Below, one piece after another: positions 10,500 through 19,000 of a stretch of 36,046 nucleotides of DNA. Made by a program: the position numbers and the translations under genes. Source of the DNA: Vicinamibacteria bacterium (GTDB taxonomy: Bacteria > Acidobacteriota > Vicinamibacteria > Vicinamibacterales > JAENWD01); NCBI GenBank assembly GCA_016650245.1, contig JAENWD010000174.1, positions 1 through 36,046 on the forward strand, written 5' to 3'. The first letter of the stretch is position 1. Every line of letters begins with the position of its first letter. The notes under the pieces are model-generated. The model was not told where the DNA came from. It worked only from the letters and a program-made list of their open reading frames with translations, and did not search any database.

Positions 10500-11776
10500 A
10501 CCGTCACCTGCAACGCCGGCAGCGTGGACGACCGCACCGTGCCGCGCGACCGATCGTTGTGTTGCACCGTGCCGCGGACAATCAGATTGCGCGTCGCTGA
10601 CCACGCCACGCCGCCTTCGACCCGCGTGACCGGTGCGTCCCACGGCAGTGTCTGGTAGCTGCCGCGCACCTGGCTGAACGACAGACGGTCCACGCGCGCC
10701 GCGGCAGTCACGCCGGGCGCGATGCGATAGCGGCCCTCGACCGAGACGCCGGTCGACCGCAGCGGTTCCTCGATCGACGGCGTGCCAATGGCGGGCAGCC
10801 GCCACCGCGCGGCGACCATCTCGGCACGCGCCAGGAAGTGCCCGAGCGAGTACTCGGCGTCGGCGCCCCAGGTCTGCTGATGGTAGCGGCCAGTGGTCGC
10901 CGAGGCCGTGGTGTAGGTGTAGCCGGACCCGGACGAGCTGGCGGGCACCGGCACGGCCAGGTTGTCCGCGAAGAATCGCCCGTCAGCGAACGACCCGCCC
11001 AGGATGAGCCCGGTCGCCGGCCGGACCGCCAGGCGCATGGACACCTGCGGCCCTCCGTTGGTTGTTCGCGCGCCGGGACTCGACAGCGTGCCGGCGGTGA
11101 CGGCTGCCGCGACAAAGACGCGCTGGTGCTCGCCACCCACTCGCGCCTGCACGCCGGTGTCATACCTGAAGGCGGTGGTGAGTGGCACGCCTCGCGCGTA
11201 TCCGGGGGTGCCTACCGAATACGACGCCCGCCAGCCGGCCGACCGCGCGTAGATCAGCTCGTCGGCGCTGGACGGCACGGCGTCGGTTCGCAACACCGTC
11301 AGGTACTGCCACGCAAGCGGGTAGCCGATGAGGACGTTGTCGTTGGCGTAGATGCGACGGCCCGCGGCGCCAAACACAGGGGGAATCCGGCCCGCCTGGA
11401 TGTCAAACGGCCGGTCCTTCCAGGGCCTGACCCGGACGTAGGCGGCAAACGGCGTCGCCGTCCAGGGCCCGCCGCTCGTGTCGCCCTCGGCGCGCAGTTC
11501 CGTCACCAGCGCGATGCGCTCGACCGGCCGGAACGACGCCGTCACGCCCAGTCGCAGCAACTGCAGCGCGCTGCGCTCGTAGTCGGTGTAGTTGAACGTT
11601 CCCTCATCGTCTGGGGCGACCGTGGCGGTGACTTCGCCGCCCAGCGTCAGCCGGCCACCGGCCAGCGACACCGTCTCCTGGGGGAGTAACTGCGCGCAAA
11701 CCGGAGCCGCTGGCAGCAGGCCCAAGAGGGCGAGCCCGCCGAGTCGGCGGATAAGGGACATGGCGTTCACCGACAC
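10490..11776 (-). CDS. predicted outer-membrane beta-barrel/porin-like protein
   Basis: Signal-like N-terminus SLIRRLGGLALLGLLPAAPVCAQ; IQAGRIPPVFGAAGRR; C-terminal aromatic strand LPALQVTVWF. Confidence 0.75.
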   Translation of the reverse strand: MSVNAMSLIRRLGGLALLGLLPAAPVCAQLLPQETVSLAGGRLTLGGEVTATVAPDDEGTFNYTDYERSALQLLRLGVTASFRPVERIALVTELRAEGDTSGGPWTATPFAAYVRVRPWKDRPFDIQAGRIPPVFGAAGRRIYANDNVLIGYPLAWQYLTVLRTDAVPSSADELIYARSAGWRASYSVGTPGYARGVPLTTAFRYDTGVQARVGGEHQRVFVAAAVTAGTLSSPGARTTNGGPQVSMRLAVRPATGLILGGSFADGRFFADNLAVPVPASSSGSGYTYTTASATTGRYHQQTWGADAEYSLGHFLARAEMVAARWRLPAIGTPSIEEPLRSTGVSVEGRYRIAPGVTAAARVDRLSFSQVRGSYQTLPWDAPVTRVEGGVAWSATRNLIVRGTVQHNDRSRGTVRSSTLPALQVTVWF

Positions 11777-11807
11777 CCAAAGACCCGGGGGAAAGGGTCG
11801 CTGGGAA

Positions 11808-11842
11808 TTATACGGGTTACGGGTTACGGGTTACGAGGTACG
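11808..11842. repeat. heptanucleotide array TTATACG-(GGTTACG)x3-AGGTACG
   Basis: 7-nt period; 31 bp upstream of the barrel gene start. Confidence 0.85.
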
Positions 11843-11878
11843 AATGTCTTGTTGATGTGCCCGGGTGCCGGAGTGCTG

Positions 11879-11907
11879 GTACGTAGGGCGGAACTTCAGT
11901 TCCGCCA
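11879..11907. repeat. dispersed palindromic repeat GTACGTAGGGCGGAACTTCAGTTCCGCCA
   Basis: Perfect 8-bp arms GCGGAACT/AGTTCCGC at 11888-11905; second copy, inverted, at 22615-22643. Confidence 0.75.
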
Positions 11908-11939
11908 TCTGCCGTGCGCTGAAGTGGGGAAGTCCCTCG

Positions 11940-12110
11940 TCAGCGGAGGCTGTCGCGCAGCCCACGAAAGCACCGGGGGCACAGATCATGATCCGGGTCG
12001 GCGCGCGTGCGGCCGCGATAGGAGAAGACTGATCGCCGCTGCTGACAGGCTACGCAAACGTATCGAGGGATAATCAGTCGCACTCGGTTTGGATGTCGAA
12101 AGGCATTCAC
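11940..12110 (-). CDS. small zinc-ribbon-like protein
   Basis: MNAFRHPNRVRLIIPRYVCVACQQRR...LCPRCFRGLRDSLR (CxxC...CxxC); GTG start overlaps upstream stop as GTGA. Confidence 0.6.
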   Translation of the reverse strand: MNAFRHPNRVRLIIPRYVCVACQQRRSVFSYRGRTRADPDHDLCPRCFRGLRDSLR

Positions 12111-12349
12111 GACCGGCTCCAATCGTTGCCTGGGGAAATGGCGCTGGTTCCGCGGCCTCGGCGGTATGGTCGACAGACCACGACCTTCGCGGCGATCTCA
12201 CCATTGGGACCGGATAGATGCAGCCAACAGTTCGGGTCTACGAGATTGTCTGCGTTGCCACTGAAAGAAGGCTCACCAGCCTCCGGCAACAGAATCTCCA
12301 GACGGAGACGGTTTCCAGTCAGGTTCACAGCGATCTTTCCGTACGGCAT
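12107..12349 (-). CDS. hypothetical protein (80 aa)
   Basis: ORF MPYGKIAVNLTGNRLRLEILLPEAGE...; GAGGAG-type RBS in the 3' end of the upstream gene; coupled to downstream ORF. Confidence 0.6.
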   Translation of the reverse strand: MPYGKIAVNLTGNRLRLEILLPEAGEPSFSGNADNLVDPNCWLHLSGPNGEIAAKVVVCRPYRRGRGTSAISPGNDWSRS

Positions 12350-12355
12350 TTCGGC

Positions 12356-12931
12356 TCACTCCTCATTCATGAGTGCGGACGGGTCAACTGGCTGAGGCAA
12401 CTGTGGTGGCTCGGCCCTGCCCAAGGGGCCTGTCTTTCGCTCCTCGAGAATTCTCAAGAAGTTGGCGCTTTCCTCTAAGACGCTTCGAAGGAACTCCGTG
12501 CCTCCGAAATTGACCGCTTTCGATACATCTTCAATGTCCGTTCGATGAAGTCGTTCCACCTCGTGGACGCATCCGACAGTCGGGTCGACGATGTCACTTT
12601 CATAGAACTCGGCCCAGCTCATCGTCCTCACCTGCGGCTCGGTTGGATCACTCGGCGGGTACTCTCTCGTCACAGTGATGGAGGCTTCCGGATTCGTCAG
12701 TTGACACGCGACTCGCACTGCCATCCGCCTGAAGTCAAACGAGGTTGCCTCAGAGGTGTTGACAATGTGTGCGGCCTTCTCGATCGCAGCGATGCGGATC
12801 AGTCTTGCCACCGACCAGCCGCGCGCTTTGGCAGCTCGAACTACCAGGTCCTGCTCCGGCGGCGTGAGGCGGGTGCTAAAGGTGGTCAAGGTGGCGTCGA
12901 GGGGGGCCGACTTTCGAAGTTGCTTTCCCAT
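12356..12931 (-). CDS. hypothetical protein, possible ribbon-helix-helix/DUF1778-like N-terminus
   Basis: 191 aa; TTFSTRLTPPEQDLVVRAAKARGWSVARLIRIAAIEKAA resembles RHH/DUF1778 segments. Confidence 0.6.
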   Translation of the reverse strand: MGKQLRKSAPLDATLTTFSTRLTPPEQDLVVRAAKARGWSVARLIRIAAIEKAAHIVNTSEATSFDFRRMAVRVACQLTNPEASITVTREYPPSDPTEPQVRTMSWAEFYESDIVDPTVGCVHEVERLHRTDIEDVSKAVNFGGTEFLRSVLEESANFLRILEERKTGPLGRAEPPQLPQPVDPSALMNEE

Positions 12932-12948
12932 GAATCAAAATGTAGCAA

Positions 12949-12977
12949 ACATCTTCATTCGTGTCAATAGAAGATGT
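12949..12977. promoter_or_regulatory. inverted repeat ACATCTTC-N13-GAAGATGT in the divergent intergenic region
   Basis: Perfect 8-bp arms read directly; between the start codons at 12931 and 13015. Confidence 0.5.
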
Positions 12978-12987
12978 ATGCCGATTG

Positions 12988-13007
12988 TGGTATCACTTGT
13001 GATACCA
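12988..13007. promoter_or_regulatory. candidate operator TGGTATCAC-TT-GTGATACCA
   Basis: Perfect 9-bp arms, 2-bp centre, 7 bp upstream of the PIN ORF start. Confidence 0.75.
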
Positions 13008-13014
13008 TTTTAGG

Positions 13015-13434
13015 GTGAGAGTGGTTCTGGACACGAACGTCCTGGTCGCAGGTCTGCGCTCGCGGAATGGCGCGTCGTTTCAGGTTCTCTCGATGGTGGG
13101 GACGGGACGTTTCGAGACAGTGGTGTCGGTTCCACTGGTGCTCGAGTACGAGGCGGCGCTCAGACGACAGGTGTCGGAGATTGGTTCAACGGCGCTTGAG
13201 ATCGACACCGTCCTGGACTACATCTGCAGCGTCAGCAGCCGGCGTGAGGTGTATTTCCTGTGGCGGCCTGTGCTCAGCGACCCCAGCGACGAGTGCGTAC
13301 TCGAAGTTGCGGTCGAAGCGGAGTGCGACGCTATCGTCACGCACAACGTCGATGACTTCGTCGGAGTAGAACGATTCGGTTTGGAAGCGCTCAGGCCAGC
13401 GGAGTTCTTGAAGCGTGTGAGGGGCCAGTCATGA
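13015..13434 (+). CDS. PIN-domain toxin (putative toxin-antitoxin component)
   Basis: MRVVLDTNVLVAGLRSRNGASFQVL...VVSVPLVLEYE...LSDPSDECVLEVAVEAECDAIVTHNVDDF: PIN acidic residues in order. Confidence 0.93.
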   Translation: MRVVLDTNVLVAGLRSRNGASFQVLSMVGTGRFETVVSVPLVLEYEAALRRQVSEIGSTALEIDTVLDYICSVSSRREVYFLWRPVLSDPSDECVLEVAVEAECDAIVTHNVDDFVGVERFGLEALRPAEFLKRVRGQS

Positions 13435-13736
13435 GTGTCCTTAGTTTGCGATTGCCTGATTCGCTGCACGACAAAGTGCGTGAGCTGGCGAAGCGCGAAG
13501 ACATCTCGCTCAATCAATTCATCGCGATGGCCGTGGCCGAAAAGATGTCGGCCCTCATCACGAGCGAGTACCTCGATGCGCGCGCCTCGAGGGGAACGCG
13601 CAAAGCGTTCGAGGCGGTGCTGAAGCGTGTGCCAGACGTACCAGCGTCGATCAGCGACGAGTTGATCGAGCCAACGAGCGAGGTGGCTCGACGTCGGCGC
13701 CGAGCGACACGCGCGGGCGCAACGAGAACCCGCTAG
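13431..13736 (+). CDS. ribbon-helix-helix antitoxin (HicB/CopG-like)
   Basis: MSVLSLRLPDSLHDKVRELAKREDISLNQFIAMAVAEKMSAL; ATGA overlap with the PIN gene. Confidence 0.88.
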   Translation: MSVLSLRLPDSLHDKVRELAKREDISLNQFIAMAVAEKMSALITSEYLDARASRGTRKAFEAVLKRVPDVPASISDELIEPTSEVARRRRRATRAGATRTR

Positions 13737-13783
13737 GCCCCGGCTTCGCGTCATCGCGCCTTCGCGCCGTCGTGATTGTGAGT

Positions 13784-14218
13784 TCACTCGAGCGGCGGCA
13801 CCCGGAACTCGATCACCATCGTCCCCTCCACGATGCGCGACAGTGTGGCGTCGGGGTACGGCGACACCAGCGTGTAGGCGAGCCGCTGGCCGTCTTTGAC
13901 GAACGACCCGCGGACGACGGTGATCCGCTTGCCGTTGAAGAGTCGGGCCAGCCGGGCGCCGTCGTACAGGCCTTCCTGACCGAACGCCCCGTGGGCCTCG
14001 GGCCGTGACGGCTCCCAGGCGCCCGGGGAGGGCGACGGGTCGAGCTCACGCAGCCGCGCCGTCAGCGTCTCGATCGCCTCGCTCGACGTGTAGACCACGT
14101 AGGTGCCAGGCGGCACCGCGACCGGGGTGAACAGCCGAGTGAGCGCCTGGTGCGGTGTGCCCAGCGGAACCGCGGCCGCCATCAGCGCCAGCACCAGCAC
14201 CTGAGGAGTTTGCCCCAC
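13784..14218 (-). CDS. hypothetical secreted protein
   Basis: GTG start giving MGQTPQVLVLALMAAAVPLGTPHQA (signal-like); no family recognised; start uncertain. Confidence 0.55.
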   Translation of the reverse strand: MGQTPQVLVLALMAAAVPLGTPHQALTRLFTPVAVPPGTYVVYTSSEAIETLTARLRELDPSPSPGAWEPSRPEAHGAFGQEGLYDGARLARLFNGKRITVVRGSFVKDGQRLAYTLVSPYPDATLSRIVEGTMVIEFRVPPLE

Positions 14219-14231
14219 CGCCGGGTTGTAC

Positions 14232-14262
14232 AACCGTCAATCGTCAATCTGCAATCGTCAAT
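14232..14262. repeat. heptanucleotide array AACCGTC-AATCGTC-AATCTGC-AATCGTC
   Basis: 7-nt period read directly. Confidence 0.8.
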
Positions 14263-14331
14263 CCCAATATCCGACCATTCCGCCCCCTTGTTTCCTGCCA
14301 ACTCTCGCCCATACACTCAGAGATGAAACAA

Positions 14332-14350
14332 CGTTCCGTATAGTGGAACG
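14332..14350. promoter_or_regulatory. candidate IclR operator CGTTCC-GTATAGT-GGAACG
   Basis: Perfect 6-bp arms, 14 bp upstream of the iclR-family start codon. Confidence 0.55.
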
Positions 14351-14364
14351 GCAAGGGGTCGGCC

Positions 14365-15090
14365 GTGACGGCGACGTCAATCGACAAGGCACTCGAGGTG
14401 TGCGAGGCGCTCAGCCGCGCCCCCCGTGGGGCGAGCGTGGGCGAGTTGGCGCGAGCGCTCGGGTTGCCGGCGCCGACCGTGCACCGCTTGCTGGGTGTGC
14501 TGAAGCGGCGCGGCTACGTGCGGCAGGACGAAGAGACGCAGCGCTACGGCCTGACGCTGAAGATGCTCGACTTGAGCTTTCAGTTCCTGGGCCGCTCCGA
14601 GCTGCGGTTGCACGCCTACCCGGTGCTGCGCGAGTACGTGCTGGGGTCTGGCCTGCGGGCGTTCATCGCCATCCCGGCCGCCGACGAGGTCACCTACGTG
14701 TGGGCGACCGGGGCGGACGAGGTGGCCATGCGGACGGTGTACGGCAAGGCGATGCCGGCGCACTGCGCGCTGTATTTCTCGCCGACCCAGGCGACCCGAC
14801 GCCTGGGTTGCTTGCGGCTCGACCGGCCGCGCGACGTGGCCGACGGCGCGGCGGTGTTACGCCGTCTCGGACCGCCTGCCGTGGATGGCGCGCCGCCGCC
14901 TCTGGGCTGCACATGCGCGCCGGTGGTGGACTACACGGGCCGTGAAGTGGCGAGGCTCGGCATTTTCGGTCATGCGGCGGACGAGACCCCGCTTGTGACC
15001 ACGATGAATCGCGACGGCTGGGAGCTGGCGCGACAGGTCTCGCGGCGGCTGGGCTGGCTGCCGCCGACATCGATGGACATCCCCGCCTGA
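14365..15090 (+). CDS. IclR family transcriptional regulator
   Basis: DKALEVCEALSRAPRGASVGELARALGLPAPTVHRLLGVLKRRGYVRQD HTH; C-terminal effector-like domain. Confidence 0.93.
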   Translation: MTATSIDKALEVCEALSRAPRGASVGELARALGLPAPTVHRLLGVLKRRGYVRQDEETQRYGLTLKMLDLSFQFLGRSELRLHAYPVLREYVLGSGLRAFIAIPAADEVTYVWATGADEVAMRTVYGKAMPAHCALYFSPTQATRRLGCLRLDRPRDVADGAAVLRRLGPPAVDGAPPPLGCTCAPVVDYTGREVARLGIFGHAADETPLVTTMNRDGWELARQVSRRLGWLPPTSMDIPA

Positions 15091-15131
15091 GGTGTTCGGT
15101 GCCTCACGGCGGCGTGGAGGAGCGAAGCGAC

Positions 15132-15392
15132 ATGGCGTACATCATCACGGAACCCTGCATCGGCACGAAGGACAGCGCCTGCGTCGACGTGTGTCCGGTG
15201 GACTGCATCCACCCGCGCAAGGACGAGGCGACGTTTGAGGCGGCCGAGCAGCTCTTCATCCACCCCGACGAGTGCATCGACTGCGGCGCGTGCGTCCCGG
15301 CGTGCCCGGTCGAGGCGATCTTCGCGCTCGACGAAACGCCCGACAAGTGGAAGCACTTCGTGCAGAAGAACGCGGAGTTCTACCAGAAATAG
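15132..15392 (+). CDS. ferredoxin, 7Fe type (3Fe-4S/4Fe-4S)
   Basis: MAYIITEPCIGTKDSACVDVCPVDCIHP...ECIDCGACVPACPVEAIF. Confidence 0.94.
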   Translation: MAYIITEPCIGTKDSACVDVCPVDCIHPRKDEATFEAAEQLFIHPDECIDCGACVPACPVEAIFALDETPDKWKHFVQKNAEFYQK

Positions 15393-15507
15393 GCATTGCA
15401 GATTGACGATTGCAGATTACGGTGTTTCCCCGAGGCGGTCGGATTCATCCCGGCCTTCGGATGAGCGCCCGTAATCGTCAATCGTCAATCTCCAATCGTC
15501 AATTCCC
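15393..15507. repeat. inverted pair of heptanucleotide arrays around a GC-rich core
   Basis: Left GCAGATT-GACGATT-GCAGATT (15398-15418); right AATCGTC-AATCGTC-AATCTCC-AATCGTC (15473-15500); core contains GGATTCATCCCGGCCTTCGG. Confidence 0.8.
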
Positions 15508-15969
15508 AGCGCGCCGCCTCAGCCGTTCTGCCCGTCGTGCACGCGCCCCCTCGGCGCGCTGGCGTTCCCCGTCGCTCTCGAGCAACAGCGGCGGCACCGC
15601 CCGGTGGCCGCCCTCTTGATCCGCCGTCACGAACGTCAGAAACGCGCGGCTGGTCATCTGCCGCACGCCGGTCAGCGTCTCTTCCGAGAACACCTCGACC
15701 TCAACTTCCATCGACGTCGTGAACGCCGCGTTCACCCTGGCGCGCAGGATGATCAGGTCGCCCACCTTGATGGGGTGCAGAAACTGCAGGTCGTCTACGG
15801 CGGCCGTCACGACAGGCACGCGCGCGTGGCGGAGGGCCGCAATCGCGCCGGCCATGTCGATCAGGTGCATCACCGTGCCGCCCAGGATGAACCCCAGCGG
15901 GTTCGCGTCGTTTGGCAGCACGACGTGGACGGTTTCTGTGAATGACTCGGACGGAGACTTGGGAGTCAT
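15499..15969 (-). CDS. acyl-CoA thioesterase, hotdog fold (YciA-like)
   Basis: VLPNDANPLGFILGGTVMHLIDMAGAIAALRHARVPVVTAAVDDLQFLHPIKVGDLIIL. Confidence 0.92.
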   Translation of the reverse strand: MTPKSPSESFTETVHVVLPNDANPLGFILGGTVMHLIDMAGAIAALRHARVPVVTAAVDDLQFLHPIKVGDLIILRARVNAAFTTSMEVEVEVFSEETLTGVRQMTSRAFLTFVTADQEGGHRAVPPLLLESDGERQRAEGARARRAERLRRRAGN

Positions 15970-16011
15970 AGAAGTGCGAAATGCCAATTGCGAAATGCAA
16001 AGTACGTGAGA

Positions 16012-16073
16012 GGGGCGCGGCCGCCCGAAGGTCGCCGCGCCCCGTAATCGTCAATCGTCAATCTGCAATCGTC
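16012..16073. repeat. GC hairpin joined to a heptanucleotide array
   Basis: GGGGCGCGGC (16012-16021)/GCCGCGCCCC (16034-16043), then AATCGTC-AATCGTC-AATCTGC-AATCGTC (16046-16073). Confidence 0.8.
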
Positions 16074-16075
16074 AA

Positions 16076-19000
16076 TTAGAAGTCGTACCCGATCCACACC
16101 TTGAACTGCGCGCGGCGGAACTCCTGGCTGCCGCCGACCGAGGCGTACAGCGCGTCTTCCCACTGGCTGTTGAAGGTGGTCCGCCACGCCCAGTCGAAGT
16201 GGATGGGGAAGCCCAGCGCGAAGGTCTCGAGGCCAAAGCCGTAGGAGGCTTTGCCGTCGCGCAGACGGAACCCGGTGATGTCTACCGGCGGGCCGTAGAT
16301 GGGAATCGGCGCGCCGGTGCCCGGGTCCACGTCGGACCCCAGATACGGCGCGTACGACTCGGTCTTGCTCGTCGAAAACTGATACGGCTGGTCGTTGAAG
16401 TACGCGGCACCAGTGCCGAAGAAGAACACGCCGCGCACGCCGCCCATCACACCCAGCGGCGTGAGCATCGCCTCGATCAGCGGGAAGCGCAGCTCGGCGT
16501 TCATGAAGTAGACATTGTGCCCCGTAAACGCGAGGTAGTCGTACCCTCGCAGCTCCGAGTTGCCGCCAAAAAATGTGTAGTCCGGCGCGTTGCCCCAACT
16601 CTTGAACATCTTGCCCCGCAGCGCCAGGAGTCCCGATCCGCCCAGGCGGATGTACTTGCGCACGTCGATGTCGCCGGTTTGATACGACAGCGTGTTGCCG
16701 ATCTTGGGCGCCACTTCGTAGGACAGCCGCATCGTGCTGCCCGACAGCGGCCCGAACTCGCGGAACACCGTCGTCTCCTGCACGAAGGCCACGCCCAGCG
16801 GCACCGAGGTCCCGCTACGGAACAACTGCGTGCCGTAGAGCTGTTCCTGGTAGTTGTTCGAGTACTCCTCCAGCGCAGGGTCGTTGTAGTGCTCGTTGTA
16901 GTTGATGACGCTGGTGGAGAGCTCGATTCGGCGATACCGGTCGAACGGGTAGATGCCAAACGCACTGCCGCCGCGCAGTGAGCGCGTGGCGATCGCGTTG
17001 TCGCGGTCCAGGAAGAGTGGGTTGTAGGCCGGGTCGTAGAAGTACGATCCGGTGCCGTAGAAGAAGGACTCCTGCGAGAAGCCCTGCAAGGCGTACTGGA
17101 ACCGCCGCGACAGGTTCGTGTAGTTGACCGAGAACGTCCGGTACTGCGAGATCGACGCCGCGAAGACGTTGAACTGCTTGTCGCCGAGCACGTCGCCGAA
17201 GGTGACCTGTGTGCCGCCAAACAGGTCGCCGCCGCTGGTGACGCCGACGTTGACCGGCGGACGCCCGTCCAGGAACATCTTCTCGAACGTGCCCTTTTGC
17301 TTCTGGTTCTCTTTCACCAGCGTGTGCGTCATCGGCGGCTGGAAGTCCACCATCTCGCCCCCGGCCTCGCCGAAGTCGCTCGCCAGGGCCGTCTGGATCG
17401 GCTCCTTGCGCTCGAGCGTGTGCACGCCCCACTCGTTCTTGTAGTAGGTCACAAAGGCGATGCGGCTGGTCTTGTCGCCGGGCAGCAGGACCGGCGAGAC
17501 GTTGCCGGCGACCGCGTCGGTGTACTGGCGCAGCTCGCTGGTCTTCAGGTCGAGCGTCCAGATGTTGAAGATGTTGCCGTTGCGCGCGACTTCAGGTTCG
17601 ATCGGCTGCGTGGGGTTCACGGCCGTCGACGGGAACACCAGCGTGTGGTCGTCGATGAACTTGGCCTGGCCCTCGTCATGCGTGCCGAAGGTGAGCTGCG
17701 TCTTCTTCCTGGTGTCCAGATCGACGCGGAACAACTTCTCGTTGCCGCTGATGCGGGCCAGATAGACGACCGACTTGCCGTCGGGCGCAAACGTCGGCGC
17801 GTAGTCGGCAAACGCGTCGTCGGTGAGATTGGTGATGTCGCCGGAGGTCGTGTCGAGCCGGAAGATGTCGCCGATGGCGTTGCGCAGGCCTGAAAACGCC
17901 ACGAAGCGGCCGCCAGGCGCAATTGACGGCGACTCGGGCTCGTCCACGGTCTTCATCGGGAAGCGCTGCTTGACGTCGGTCGAGACGACGTCTTGCAGGA
18001 TCAGCGTCTTTTCCTTCTCCGTCCGCACGAAGTACGCCAGCTGATCGCCGACTGGCGACCACGACATCCACGACACGGTGTTCCACCGGCCGCCGGGTGT
18101 GGAGATGTAGGCAAAGCCCATCCCCTGGTCGAAGCCCTTGGTCAGGTTGCGCACGACCGTGCCGTCCTTGGTGGAGAGCAGCACGATGTCGAGCTCCTGC
18201 TCGCGCCGGTTGCCGACCATCGCGGCCATCAGGTCGCCCGACGGCGCCGGCTCGATCGACAGCACCGAGGTGTACTTCGTCTTCTGCGGGTTCGGCGAGA
18301 GGTTGCGCCCGTAGTCGGCCGGACGTTCCTTGTCGCGAAACGCCTTGAAGCGATCCTTCAGGTACTTCTCGTACTCCTGGTCGAACTCTTCGGGCTTGAG
18401 CTGGAACGCTTCTTCGTACGCGTCTTCGCCGCCGCCGATCACGCTCTTGCGCAGCGCGAAGAGGAACTGGCGGATGCCTTCCTTGCCCCACTTGGACTCG
18501 ATGAACTCGAAGACGGTGTGGCCGAGGTTGTAGATCAGGCGCGGGTTGCTGAAGCCGCCATAGCCTTCCAGTTCCGACATCTTCGGGACGGTGTCGGCCA
18601 CCGCTGCATCGCGCACCGTCATCAAGTCGATGGGACGCCAGATGCCGGTCATGTAGTCTGACAGGCCTTCATTCACCCACAGCGGCACGCTGCGGCGGAT
18701 GAGCGACTGCGGGATGATGTCGAACTCGAAGATGTGCGTCAGCTCGTGGACGACGAGGCGGTAGAGCAGGTCGGGCGGCTCGTCGATGGGCAGCACCATG
18801 CGATCCCGAAACGGCTCGGCAAAGGCGCCCACGCCTTCCTGGGCCGCGCCCGGAATCACGTTCTGCTGCTGGAACTCGCTGCTGGTCTTGAAGAGGATCA
18901 GTGGAATCTTGAACGCCAGGTCGTGCTTCAGATCGGCGCTGATCTGCTGATACGCGCTCTCGGCATATCCGGCCACCCGCTCCAGATGCTGCTCGATCTC

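Noticed and set aside
11777-11945. Sigma-54 (-24/-12) promoter for the barrel/cupredoxin/kinase operon
   Set aside because: Looked for a TGGCAC-N5-TTGC-like match on the minus strand and found none I would defend.
12756-13013. Plus-strand 85-aa ORF overlapping the divergent promoter
   Set aside because: Antisense to the 191-aa ORF and ends in the operator region; no coding evidence.
16012-16043. Strong GC hairpin as a rho-independent terminator for the 16076-19192 gene
   Set aside because: No T-run follows the stem on the minus strand; kept as a structured repeat only.
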